Source: Megamerina dolium
Taxonomy: Eukaryota > Arthropoda > Insecta > Diptera > Megamerinidae
Length of the DNA: 64,000 bases
Direction: 5' to 3'
Assembly (NCBI GenBank): GCA_963854835.1
Contig: OY978528.1
Location: 55,792,822 to 55,856,821 of the forward strand
Part shown: one piece after another, positions 37,346-49,177 of the stretch
Layout of the letters: each line of letters opens with the position of its first letter
How positions within the stretch are numbered: the stretch's first letter is position 1
Position numbers and translations under genes: made by a program
The notes under the pieces: generated by a model
The model's database searches: none
The model's input: only the letters and a program-made list of their open reading frames with translations
What the model was told of the DNA's origin: nothing

Positions 37346-39622
37346 TAGATTTAAAACATAATAAAATGGAACTTCGAGCACAGTACAATGGACCAATAAA
37401 TGTAGAAGTCATTGACATAGCTTCGATTTCAATATTTCTGTGTATTAGGGGACTGTGCTCAAAGGGTCTTTTTTTGACAGAGTTCTTTAAAAAGTTTTCG
37501 TATGACAATATTTTATTGACTCAAATATTTTAATTGTCCACTGAGAAGTGCAGCAGAACAGCAGCAGATCACATAACATTTTTAATGGATTCCACCACTA
37601 AATGTAAATTCAACTCAAAACCTGAATTATTCCGATAATTTCATGCCACCATGTACGAGTATTTTCGGCAGATGAATTAATGTACAGATTATTCTTATTT
37701 ACTCATTCACATTGAGAATAGATCCATAGACTATATACAATATAAATATACATATATAAATTGGTCTACACATATCATTAAAAATACAAGGACATTAAGT
37801 GGCACACTACTTGCAATAACGACTTTCATATACATATATCAATTTTATTATCGTTGCTGTTGCTGTAAATCTTGCAAATATAACAATTTCAAACCCAATT
37901 CATTAATAAATTATACATTTAAAATGTATTTTATTGATTAATTTCGATCAATAAATTGCAAAACTAATTAAAACTTGGTAATATTAAATATTTGTTTCCA
38001 CCACAATCATTAACGATATTTATTAGTAGGAATAATTACAAAATAATCATTTGAAATTACTTACTCTTGTACTTAAGCATTAATATCCTCATATATGTCG
38101 TAAGTCAATTAGATGTTGATTATATTAATCGTATTTTCTCTCCATCTCTCCTTCGGCTCCACTTCATAGGGCAATTTCTATCAAGTCTACTCGCCACTTG
38201 TATGTCAACACGTCGCACAAACACTCTAACATAATAAACCACACAATACCGTACAACAATCGAAGTATATAGTAAATATATATTGATACGAATACACTCG
38301 TCAAATCTTAGACATTACACTACCAGAACAGAAAACAATGTCTGTCTATATGAAACGCGCACCACCGACTACACACCATACACGCGCGTATACATCATAT
38401 AATCGGAGCATCTCTTTACGTCTCTGCAATTGATTTTTACAAGTTCATTCAATAAACTTGTGGGTGTGCGTACGTGTGGATGTGTGTACATTTTTTAAAA
38501 TAAACATTGCTGTGAAATGATAATAAAAATCTACATTATAATGATCATAATGATTATGATGATGTTGTACTCGTCGGTGAGCGGAATATTTCTTCTTTAC
38601 TGAGATAAACGTAAGTATGATATATCAAAAAATATCTAGAAAATATCCATGTCTACAAATTATCTTCAGGAACAACATTTGACACATTCTACCATACGAA
38701 AGTTCACTTAGACAAAAAAATAAACATGAATGAATCCAAAAATAATAAAAACAGTTTACAATATATGTATGTACATGTATAGTTTGAAGGCCATGTGCAA
38801 TAGTACCGGCGTAAAAGGATACTTTATATTTATTCACTTTTGTAATTGAGTATTCTTCACTGTACTCAAGTGTTGTATTGGTTTTGGTTTTTGCACTTCT
38901 ACATAAGCTTACCGGTAAATGTTGACAATAGTGTACACATGAGTGAATCTTGATTGATTCTTTGACTGATTGATTGACGGATGAATATTTGGATGATTGA
39001 ATATGATAAAACATTATTTATTGATTGTATTTTATTTCTTATTTCCTATATATACGTGCATACATTTTTTATTATAGTTATTATGAGTATATATAGAAAG
39101 TCAAGACAGACAATAATGACAATTTCGCATAAATCAATAACTTAGATTAAGATGATCAAAAAATCCTATAGTTAGGAGATAATTTAATGGCTCTTAAATC
39201 ATAAGACAATATATCAAATATATGTATCATCTTAGATGTTGTTGGTTTTGGCTAAATTTTTAATATGGTTACATATATAACTTTAATGAATTTTTCAACT
39301 TTAATGAATATTTTCAATTCCAGTTTTTTTTATTTTTTCTTTGTTTAATTACACAGTGAAGTACAATTGTACAAACGATACCATTTTACTTTATTATTAA
39401 ATCCCTTTCTGCTCCACTACGTCACAATTTTTTTTACAGTGGCTTAGAATTTGGCTTTTTCGGTCAAAAGTACAATCATGGAATTTTAAAAAAATTATAT
39501 GTAAAATTACATTTATAATAGTTCTTACTTTCGGAGATCTACATTAAAATTTTCCAAGGATTATTTTCTCTGAACATGTTAATCCTCTAGTTACCACATG
39601 TATGGGTCATTTTATGCCTTTT
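37346..39622. other. AT-rich spacer with a small SINE relic
   Basis: Mostly featureless AT-rich DNA. At about 37470-37521 a short stretch (GACAGAGTTCTTTAAAAAG) matches the SINE body on the minus strand. ATTG-rich simple sequence lies at about 38950-39000. Confidence 0.55.
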
Positions 39623-40635
39623 TTAAAAGACGTTAGGTTAGGTTAGGTTAGGTCAGAGTGGCTGCCCCTCAAAAGGAGGGCCCACGTATGCCAGAGAAAG
39701 GCCCATTGTGGTACCACGCGAATATTTCTACTCTACTATGTCGAACCAACCAGAACTTTTGACAAAATTTAGGAGGTTGCTAATATCAACCACTGATAGG
39801 GGAGCTAAGTCATTCAACTGGAAATATCCCAGAAATTTTTTGACTCTTTTGTACTTAGCAGATGTGAGATGGTCTCGAGTTCCTCCTCACCTCTGCAGCT
39901 TCAGCAGTAGTCATGCAAGAGATGACCTAAGCCCATTCTCGCTGCATGAGGTCGTATGAGGCAGTGGCCGGTAACCAGTCCAGCATAGATCGAGATATCT
40001 TTTCTGTTAAGGTCAATGAGCGTTTCTTACTGAGGGTGGGCCACAGCACTTTCGCCGTCCTACATATGGATGAATCCGTCCATCTTTTCTGGAAGGCGTT
40101 AGATGTGAATACATCCAATTTGTATTTACTTGTGGCAATGGCATCCCCAAGTCGAAATTTTCTTCAGTTAGAGCTTCGTTTGTATCCTGTCTAGCGAAAT
40201 CATCAGCTCCGCAATTTCCTCGTATGCCCCTGTGTCCGGGTACCCAGCACAGGAGGATATTACGCTGCTGGGAAATCTCATTAAGAGATCTGCGGCAGTC
40301 TAAAATGATCTTCGATTTAACAAGAAAAGAATCAGGAGTCTTAATGGCAGCTTGGCTGTCACTCAGAATGCAAATGTCTCGATGGGAGACATTGTTCTGC
40401 TTGATCCAAGTGAGTGCAGTGTGTATAGCTTTGACTTCTAACTGAAATATACTGAAGTGATCAGGCAGGCGAACAGAAATACTGAGGTTGAAATTATCCG
40501 AATATACACCACCGCCCACCTTTCCTTCGAGCTTAGAGCCGTCCGTAAAGATGTGGTGATAATTCGGTGGAGGACCCTGTGACTCCCAAACATACCTGCC
40601 TAGGAGGCTGGTTTTAAATTTCGTTAAAAGACGTT
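39623..40635 (-). mobile_element. 5'-truncated RNase H LINE with 13-bp target duplication
   Basis: The insertion 39636-40622 is flanked by TTAAAAGACGTTA at 39623-39635 and at 40623-40635. It is on the minus strand. Its 3' end, at the left, is a TAACC-type tail (plus strand GGTTAGGTTAGGTTAGGTC) preceded by a GGGGCAGCCAC block. It encodes only an RNase H domain and the C-terminal region, so reverse transcription stopped early. Related to the LINEs at 10-11.6, 29-31.5 and 36.6 kb. Confidence 0.92.
40013..40519 (-). pseudogene. RNase H domain of truncated LINE
   Basis: A 168-codon open frame with GGGVYS, FQLEVKAIHTAL (catalytic glutamate), LSDSQAAIK (catalytic aspartate) and WVPGHRGIRGN (catalytic histidine), the order of a LINE RNase H. 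The first catalytic aspartate (DGSK) lies just upstream in plus coordinates, near 40530. Open over its whole length, which suggests a fairly recent insertion, but it has no reverse transcriptase or own promoter. Confidence 0.8.
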
Positions 40636-41578
40636 AAAAACGAGTGTGCACACTTATAATATTTTATACATACAACTCTCAATCTAAGTCATTTATTTCT
40701 GACAATTTAAAGAATACGTAATTTTTTGCTCTTAGAAAATTTAAGAAAAATTAGGTCTTGTATGTATTGTTCAATTTTTGTATCTGTACATATATACATC
40801 AATATTTATTAAGTTTTTCTAGCTAATATAGTTCACATTTTTGAAAGCTATTAACTAATAATGAAATAGAATATTACAAATTAAGAAGCAATTTAATGGC
40901 ACATAATAAAATTGTTAAGCAAGCGAAATAAAAATAACAACAAATTCCAAACAAATAAATAATTTTTAAAATAAACAAATAACAAGTTGAATGTATACAA
41001 TTTAATATGATTTCATATTTGTTGCCATAGAACATGTGAGTAGTAGAGCTACAGCATAACAACAAATAGTAGATAAATGTTCAACACCTGACTATGTATT
41101 TAATAAAATAACAACAATAAGAACAACAACGACGGCAGAACATCAACAAAATTTGTGCACATTATCAATTTCGACGCCAATCTGTTAATTGCTTTCATTT
41201 AATTCAATTAGCAACCAGCCAGCATTTTGATACATTTCATCAGATTCACTCAACAAATGTTTTTGCCTTAGTAGTAAATGAACTGTATGCGCGCACACAC
41301 ACACAGATACACTATCGAACATTAATATCTGTCAGACATGGCAAGACAATTATGTACAATAAGTATATATGCACATGCTACCTGATTACATTTCTGTAAT
41401 AAATCTCACACTTTTAACTCATTTATTTACATTAAAAAATTACTTTTACTAATATTTATTAAATCTATTTTCAGGCACTTTTTCTATTAAAATGGTTATT
41501 CATTTGCTAGTATGACAATATTCAAGTCTAATATCTAATAAAATTTGATCGAAATCCAAACAACAAATGTCGGTTTTT
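40636..41578. other. AT-rich spacer, nothing recognised
   Basis: AT-rich non-coding DNA with a short (CA)n at about 41291-41302. Confidence 0.55.
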
Positions 41579-43462
41579 ATACCCTGCATAATGCAATATG
41601 CATGGTATATTCATTTCGGTCAGATGTTTGTGTCCACTTGAAGGAATCTCCGGAGATATAGACATGGATATATATTCGTGATCAGCGTCGATTAAATTTT
41701 CGATTTAACGATGTCCGTCCGTCCGTCCGTCCGTCCGTCCGTCCGTCTGTCTGTCACCTGGCTGGTTCGCACGATAACTTGAGTAAATATTGAGCTATTT
41801 CGATGAAATTTGGCATAAGTAATCTATGATCCAAGGGTACGGAGGGGATTGATATTGGGCATGATCGGTCAATAACCACGCCCACACCAAGCATTCAAAG
41901 CGACTAACCTCAAATTTTCAAAATCTTTAACTTGCTATAACTCACATAATATACCACTTGGGACAACAATATTTTGCACATAGAGTTATATTATACTACT
42001 ATATAACCTCGCCAAAAGTGGGTGAGCCACGCCTACTTTCTAGCGTAGCTCCCATACAAAGTGTCTGTACTTCTTTTAAATTGAAACTCCTGTAACTTCT
42101 ACAATCTTCTGTCTAGAATAACCATAATTGACACTTAGATTAACACGGTAGTCGGAAATGATATGGCAGAAAATCAATGTGCCACGCCCACTCCTTCATG
42201 GGTCTCCCATACAAAGTTGCGGAAATTAAAAAAAATGTTACCGGTTATAACTTGCAAACTATTCAGCGTAGAATAACGATATTTAAGGTGTGAATTAGTA
42301 TTGTACGAGCAACTAGGCTCACAGAAAATGGGCGCACCACGCCCAGTGTTTATCGTAGCCCCCAGACAAATTTTAAATTGAAACAGCTGTAACTTCGGCA
42401 ATCTTCGGTCTAGAATAACCATAATTGACACTTAAATTAATATCGTAGTCGGAAATAATCTGGCAGAAAATCAGTGTGCCACGCCCACTCCTTCATGGGT
42501 CTCCCATACAAAGTCGAGTGAATTAAACTAAAATTTTAAGCTCCATAGCTTACAAACCATTTAGCCTAGGACAACGAGACTTAGGGTATGGATTAGTATT
42601 GTACGAGCAACTAGGCTCACAGAAAATGGGCGCACCACGCCCAGTGTTTATCGTAGCCCCCAGACAAATTTTAAATTGAAACAGCTGTAACTTCGGCAAT
42701 CTTCTGTCTAGAATAACCACAATTGACACTTAAATTAATATCGTAGTCGGCAAAAATCTGGCAGAAAATCAGTGTGCCACGCCCACTCCTTCATGGGTCT
42801 CCCATACAAAGTCGAGTGAATTAAACTAAAATTTTAAGCTCCATAGCTTACAAACCATTTAGCCTAGGACAACGAGACTTAGGGTATGGATTAGTATTGT
42901 ACGAGCAACTAGGCTCACAGAAAGTGGGCGCACCACGGCCAGTGTTTATCGTAGCCCCCATACAAATTTTAAATTGAAACAGCTGTAACTTCGGCAATCT
43001 TCCGTCTAGAATAACCATAATTGACACTTAGATTAATATCGTAGTCGGAAATAATCTGGCGAAAAATCAGCGTACCACGCCCACTTCTTATTGGGGCTCC
43101 CATACAAAGTTGAGGAAATTAAACAAAAATGTTAACCACCATAACTTAGAAACTATTCAACGTAGGACACCAAATTTAAGGTGTGGATTAACATTGAAAA
43201 ATTAGTTGGATTTACTAGAAAGTGGTAAGCCACGCCCACTTTTTATATAGCTCCCATACTAAGCCTCGGAATTATCTTAAAATCCTTTTACTTCGTCAAA
43301 GTCAACCATATTTCGGGTGTAAATTAGTAGTATATGCAAAAATTGTTTCTCGAAAAGTGGAAATAAAAGAAAAGTTGGAGATTCGAGTAAACTTTTTATA
43401 TATAAATCTACATATGCAGGGTATAGTTTGGTCGGCCCCAGCCGACTGTAAGGAGATTTTTT
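41579..43462 (+). mobile_element. Helentron-like non-autonomous element, copy A (longest)
   Basis: The 5' end starts with a hairpin-forming ATACCCTGCAT...ATGCATGGTAT. A (CCGT)n block follows at 41713-41754, then a conserved core (TGGCTGGTTCGCACGATAAC). The interior is 298-bp units, three here. The 3' part has ATATGCAGGGTAT (the inverted counterpart of the first motif) and a terminal hairpin GTCGGC-CCCA-GCCGAC, ending TGTAAGGAGATTTTTT. Flanks are T-rich with no obvious target duplication. No protein is encoded. The layout fits DINE/HINE elements mobilised by Helentrons; that assignment is inference. Confidence 0.8.
42303..43196 (+). repeat. three tandem 298-bp units inside copy A
   Basis: The landmark GTACGAGCAACTAGGCTCAC recurs at 42303, 42601 and 42899, exactly 298 bases apart. 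Each unit has two half-units, each with ACCACGCCCA and CCCA(T/G)ACAAA. The units are nearly identical, while the flanking half-units are more diverged. Confidence 0.9.
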
Positions 43463-44799
43463 AAAGTTACTTTTGAAGCAACCTACTCTATAACCCTTTG
43501 TAACCATAGGCGTATAATGCAATCAAGCAATATTGGCAAAAAGTCCTCATTGTAATGTAATGTTAGGTATAATTATATAAAATTCCTTTAGAGAACCACT
43601 CAACCGTTAAAGCGTTGATAAGACCAAATTATGCTATAGGCTTAATGTATATAAATTAGTAATGTTATTATGTCTAAGAGTATGGTGCATGATTTTATGT
43701 AAATCGTTACATATTTTGGTGTAGAAACACTTTTTCGATAATACAATAACTCAAACTTGTATGATTATACAATATTAATCATTACGACACACCTACTGCT
43801 TAGATTGTATTTACTCTATTTTACAATTGGGGAGTGCATCACATCATACTAATATGATTTTATTGTACTCATCACATAAAGATTTCTTCCATTAAGAATC
43901 TATACAATTTCTTTATGAAATATACTAGAAAATAGAAATGTTCTAGGCTATTGAACTTCAAACTTTCAATAGAATTCTGGTATTTACAATTGAAAAATAA
44001 AATTCAATTTTCAAAGTTCACAAAATGTCCAACAATCAAGAGAGCAATAAAATGAGAAACCGAATTCATACAATATTTAATAAATGTATTTGATTACTAC
44101 ATTTAATGTGTAGGTATTTATTTAATATCCGCCAAAAAAAAATGGAAATACTTAGAATTCGAAAGTAATATCAAATATATAAGTACATATGTCGATTATG
44201 TCTATGTGTGTGTGTGTGCAATAATATCAATAATTTTCGTTATATATTAGTGCTCTATTATATTTACAGTTCAAGGTCAATCATGTGCTATATCGTTTTG
44301 AACCAAAACAAATATATTGCTACATATACCAGTATATTTATCGTATTAATAAAGATTCATCAAAAAACAAATAAATATAGAATGTAATATAATATTTTAT
44401 TAATCAAGACACTATTGCGTCGAAAAAGTCTATCGTTAATTTTTTTTTTTTATGTGTTTTCAGTAGAAAAAAATCTATAGAAATTTAAGCCGAATACAAT
44501 GAACATTTATCAGAATAAATATTGTACTCGCCAAAAGAATACATCATGAGTTCGATTCGGGCAAAAAAAAACAAACCTTTAAAGGAATTTTTCCCAGCTT
44601 TCTTAATATCTTTAACTATACACCATAAACAACGGGCAAATGGGGCACATAAATATTCTAAATTTCATTTACTCTCCAAAGACGGTCTTGAAGAGGAAAC
44701 AAGTATTTTCCAAGCACTTCTTAGTGGTCAACAAAGACTACACTGCGCGGAGTGTACAGATTGATCCAAAATTAACGGCCTTATTGTAATATATAAAAC
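43463..44799. other. AT-rich spacer with one unrecognised small frame
   Basis: Mostly AT-rich. A frame at 44522-44764 (80 codons) ends with RLHCAECTD and is less biased in composition than its surroundings. I recognise no family and see no splice signals; it may be old transposon coding sequence. Confidence 0.4.
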
Positions 44800-45011
44800 G
44801 CAGTCACTTTTTACTTGTGTGTCACGTTCAGTCACTTTCAGGCGAAAGTACGTATTATATAAATTCTTACATTATTTCGTCCGCTATATACATTGTCACT
44901 AGAACACGTTGTTGTCTCGTTGCGAACTATTATAAATTGTCAATATTTTATATGAGATTATTTTATTAATTCATAGAATATTCTATATTAAGTACATTAC
45001 AAAGTGACTGC
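44800..45011. mobile_element. possible 212-bp inverted-repeat element (MITE)
   Basis: GCAGTCACTTTTTA at 44800-44813 is matched in inverted orientation by TACAAAGTGACTGC at 44998-45011, with one mismatch. A second CAGTCACTTTC lies just inside the left end. No coding sequence. Confidence 0.45.
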
Positions 45012-45844
45012 TGACATGTTGATATATAAACAAAAATCAAAATTCAAAATAAATGCTGATAAGCAATAATTTGTCAACCTCAACGAAGTTCACCTTCAGA
45101 AAATAGCGTCTAAAATTTCATATCAATCTTAAATTAGTTTGTTTGAAAAATATATATTCATCGGTTCTTTTCGATATTTGATGATAGCGATAATGGATTG
45201 AAAGTAGATTGGGGTCATAAAAAGAGAAATAGCTGGGAAGTTTGTCCAAAAAAATGAGATTATTGCTTATTGCAAAATATGGAACACAGAATTCTCGCAG
45301 ATCTCAAACCTCTCTCAGGCATCCCTTTTATAGAACCAGAACAATTTTGCGGTGTAAACAGGAAGAGGAAATGACCAAATGGGTAACGGCAGTCAAAAGG
45401 TTTATGGACTCTGAACGACTCTGTCAAAAGCAGTAGTATGCAGCGGGATAGGTTATATGCTTTAGCAAGGCGCACACGACAACGAATAATTCCCAGAACA
45501 AGTCGTTCAAAAATAGGTGGGTTCGAAAACCGAACAAATTCTTAATTCTCATCTTAATCAGTTCTTTTTAAATCTTTTTTTCAGACTTAGAGTTAATTGA
45601 TTACTTTTATATGATTGATTTTTATATGATTTGCTACTTAAATATTTAAGTTTATAATACTCAATTTTTGTTTTAAAAATTAAATTTCAATAAAAAAGCA
45701 GCAAAAATTGAAATGATTTGTAATGGGGTTTGAGCAGACCCATTCGTTCTCTATGTGACAATTTTATTATCTGTCAAGATGGGAGTTAAGAGTTTATTCG
45801 TACATTCAATTGTATGGCGCAAAATTTAAACACAAAATTTGGAG
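45012..45844. other. spacer with one unrecognised small frame
   Basis: The frame 45242-45436 (64 codons) and its neighbouring frames to about 45530 have more balanced composition than the surroundings and an EEEMTKWVTAVKRF segment. I cannot tie this to a family with confidence. It may be decayed transposon sequence or a retrocopy fragment. Confidence 0.35.
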
Positions 45845-46045
45845 TATTTCAGGGATGTGGAAGTGGAGATATGGAGCAACTATGTTTAGAGAAAAATTAA
45901 TAAAGGTGAATCGTACAATTCACCAATCTACGGTCTATTATCAATTTTTAAGTGTTTTTATACAATATTAATTGTATACTAAAGCGTTCTTAATGGGTGG
46001 GTATTAGAGGTAAGTATGTTTGGGAGAAATATTGAGAAGAATAAC
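45845..46045. repeat. second locus of the ~150-bp tandem repeat
   Basis: Two diverged units with GAAGTGGAGATATGG...CTATGTTTAGAGAAA and TATTAGAGGTAAGTATGTTTGGGAGAAA, joined by TATCAATTTTTAAGTGTTTTTA. These match the units at 22245-23720 (for example TATCAGTTTTCAAGGGTTTT). Confidence 0.6.
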
Positions 46046-46052
46046 TAAATGA

Positions 46053-46463
46053 TTAAGGTAGTAGTCCGGTGTGACGACCGAAATTTCAACCTTTTTTCAT
46101 GAATTTTTTTAACAAGAAAATAAAATGCGATCTTTTTAAAATTTTTAAAGTTTTTATTGGTGTTTAAAGTATAGAAAAAAACATTTTTTCAAGTTAATTT
46201 TACATTAATTTGTTTTTAATTTTTGACGTCAGAGTGGAGTCCTCGAAAAAAAGATGAGTTGGTTCGAAAACATGGTTTTGAGAAAAACGCGTTTAAATTT
46301 TGAAAACAGATTCATACACACTACTCTTATTTTAGCTATAACTTTTAAAATATTCAAAATTTCGGTTTGAAATTTTTAGAGTATATTTTTAAGATGTTTT
46401 TCTTCCGAAAAATGTAAAAACACAATCGATTTTTTGAACCCGTCACACCTTAATGCCTCTACG
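46053..46463. mobile_element. possible MITE with GGTGTGACG ends
   Basis: The left end TTAAGGTAGTAGTCCGGTG-TGACG (46053-46076) and the right end CGTCACACC (46441 on) are inverted over the innermost nine bases and weakly outside. The interior is A/T-homopolymer rich with no frame. The boundaries are uncertain. Confidence 0.4.
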
Positions 46464-49177
46464 GGTGATTCTTGGGCAGATTAGGAATATTTGTCGATTT
46501 TCAGATATTTTTAAAATCACCCAGAGAGCGATAAAACATATAGCTGACACCCAATAATTTTTTTCTCCTCAACATTTCCGTTGAACCAGATCCTGAAATA
46601 AGGAAAATATGCAACTACAAAAATTTTTTTTTTGCGATAGCATTTACGTAAGATATATTTTTAAAAATAGTACATAAAATGTAAAGTTATAAAAGATTCA
46701 TGATTATAATTCTGTAGTATTATCCGTAACACTAAACGTATTTATTTGCTTAAAATTCCCCGTAAAATTTGGTATGGTTATCTATATTAAGTTTGCCATA
46801 TTGTTTATGCTTACGTTTTCTTCTATGTCTTCAATAGGTTTTTCTTCTAATTCTTTTAATTGTTTTGTTTAAATAGCTACCTTGCTAATAACTTTTTCCC
46901 AATATTAGATGCAGTAGTAAAATCTAAAAACTAAGGATCGATACTTTTTTCTTTTTTCGGTATTTTACTCAATAATAAATAATAACCCCTTGTGTTTAGT
47001 CACACTGATGAAATAAGAAAAAGAATGACAGTTAATGCTTTCAACCGGCAAGAAAAAATTGTCCCTACAGAGAAATATTTTCCATTTTTCGTTTTTATAT
47101 TTGAGTAGTTGTTCATTCTTGTTCAACTACTCATTTTTAGTTTCACTACCCGTTATTTCAGACTCTGCGCCGAACATTCGTACTTACCCCGCATCTCTTC
47201 CTTTTAAAGGGACTGCCAAAGAAAATTATCGAAAGTACATCTGAAAACTGAGAAATTACCTCATAACGAAACAGAAATTGCTACTGCGGCAGTATAATGT
47301 ATTGCTGACCTACATTAATTTTTCCTCCACAACATTTCACACTTCCACTTCTTGGAGAAGATCGCCTGCAAAACTAATGCTTTGATCAATAATTTCTTTA
47401 CATTTCTGCTTTTCACTAAACCAACCCAAATTTATTCCGTAATACAATAAATAATACAATACCTATCAATTTTTTTTTTATTAATTATGCTATAACCATT
47501 TCCTCTCTTTGCAATTAATCATAAAGATAATAAACATTTTTTTAAAACCAATTTGTGTTTATTTGCCTTAATTTAATTTCATTATATACCTCTGTTACCT
47601 ATGTTTGATGGTTTCATAAAATCATTGCAATTATTCACATTGGTAGCCACCAATCGGTATTCAATAGTATTTTCTTTCGTGTGTATGCGTGCATCTGGAT
47701 TTGCTATAAATATTTTTAATTAGTACACGTATTGCCATTGTATTTTAAGTGCAATTGTTTATCACATTTTAACATTTACATTCGTGTACGATTTATTGAT
47801 TTCTCTTCTGGAATCTATTATCCCAATGTTGTTGTTCATTTTATTAGCGGTGGCGGTAAGATTTATTTATTGATTTAAAAAATTGTTTATATCAAAAAAT
47901 ACATACAATATTTATTTTTCTCATTATACATTAATACAATCGTATAATCGTATTTTTATATACTTATCGTTCTTTTTATCTTTGTGTAGGCGTTAACCAA
48001 TATTTGTTTCTCATTTCATATACTCGTGTGATCGTATAATATAAATATGTAGGTATCTTTGCAATAAGTAACCACTGCAAAACTCTTTTTGATATTGTTA
48101 CCATATTTTCAGGCCATTTGTCTTCATATCTATTTCATATACACCTATATGTTATGTACATAAACATGTTATGTTATGTACATAACATAAACATAAGTTA
48201 GCTTCAGATTCATACAAGAATGCATTGTTTGTTCATACCGGCATTTAATTAAACAATTGTTAGCATAAGAATTAGTTGAATTCATATACTATATGCATAT
48301 AAGTACGAAGTTGTAGGTATAAAGGGTATTCATTTAAACTATATGAGTTTCAAATTGCGAGTTTCGAATGGGAATTCTATTGACAGTAACAATTTGCCAT
48401 TAAAAACCTTAGTAAAGATGTCTATGACATATCTAAACAAAATTTATGTCAAGTATTAGTTAGGCATCTGCAAACACAAATAGATTCATTTCAATACTGC
48501 TTGCGGCCATCAGCTAAAATGCGCTATATACTATCAAGCGCCAAATACTCAAACATATTTTTAAGTTTCTACGTCAGAACTTTAGACGTTCTTGTAACAG
48601 ACTCTCCATTATATGAACTTGTGAGCATTTAGCCTATAGTATAAAATACGACACTCTGCAAATGTACCCTTTTATATGTAAATATACATTTATTCATAGA
48701 AAGAGCTAAATTGTATTTGGCACCAACACCTGCAAAGACCTTACCCAAGTTTCGATTACTATCTTAGTGATACATAAATTCTATTCAACAGTACACAATA
48801 TATATATGTTAAGCAAAATTCAAGTTCAAACTGAAAAAAGAGAAATAAACAAGAAAAACTGTGAGGGCATTTAAAAAATATTTTATCTTCTAAAATTGAG
48901 CTTCTTGTAATCTTCTACCGTAAATTGCTATATATATCAAAACGTATGTACACATACCTTAGGCATTAAAATAAACAAAACTGAAAAAATACTATTACCG
49001 CCGGGCATCAAAGAAAATGTGTTAATTAATTAAATTAAATATTGTGCAAATAAAAGAAAAGAACATTAAAAACAGAAATATCGCTTCTATTTGGGTTACT
49101 TAATTTATAGTTCATTACACTATATTTTTTTTTATTGTCAGTACATGTATGCAAATCGAAATTATAAAAATAAAAAT
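46464..49177. other. AT-rich spacer with a SINE relic
   Basis: Non-coding. At about 48368-48455, TTGACAGTAACAATTTGCCAT and following bases match the SINE body on the plus strand. A perfect 20-bp palindrome centred on ATGTACAT lies near 48165-48190. Confidence 0.55.

Noticed and set aside
38625..39014. 129-codon minus-strand frame
   Set aside because: AT-driven composition, no motif and no splice or promoter context; likely chance.
39634..39654. Telomeric TTAGG repeats
   Set aside because: The short run is the 3' tail of a LINE bounded by a target duplication, not a telomere.
41713..41754. CRISPR-like or regulatory array in the (CCGT)n blocks
   Set aside because: Simple tetranucleotide microsatellite internal to each repeat copy, with no spacers.
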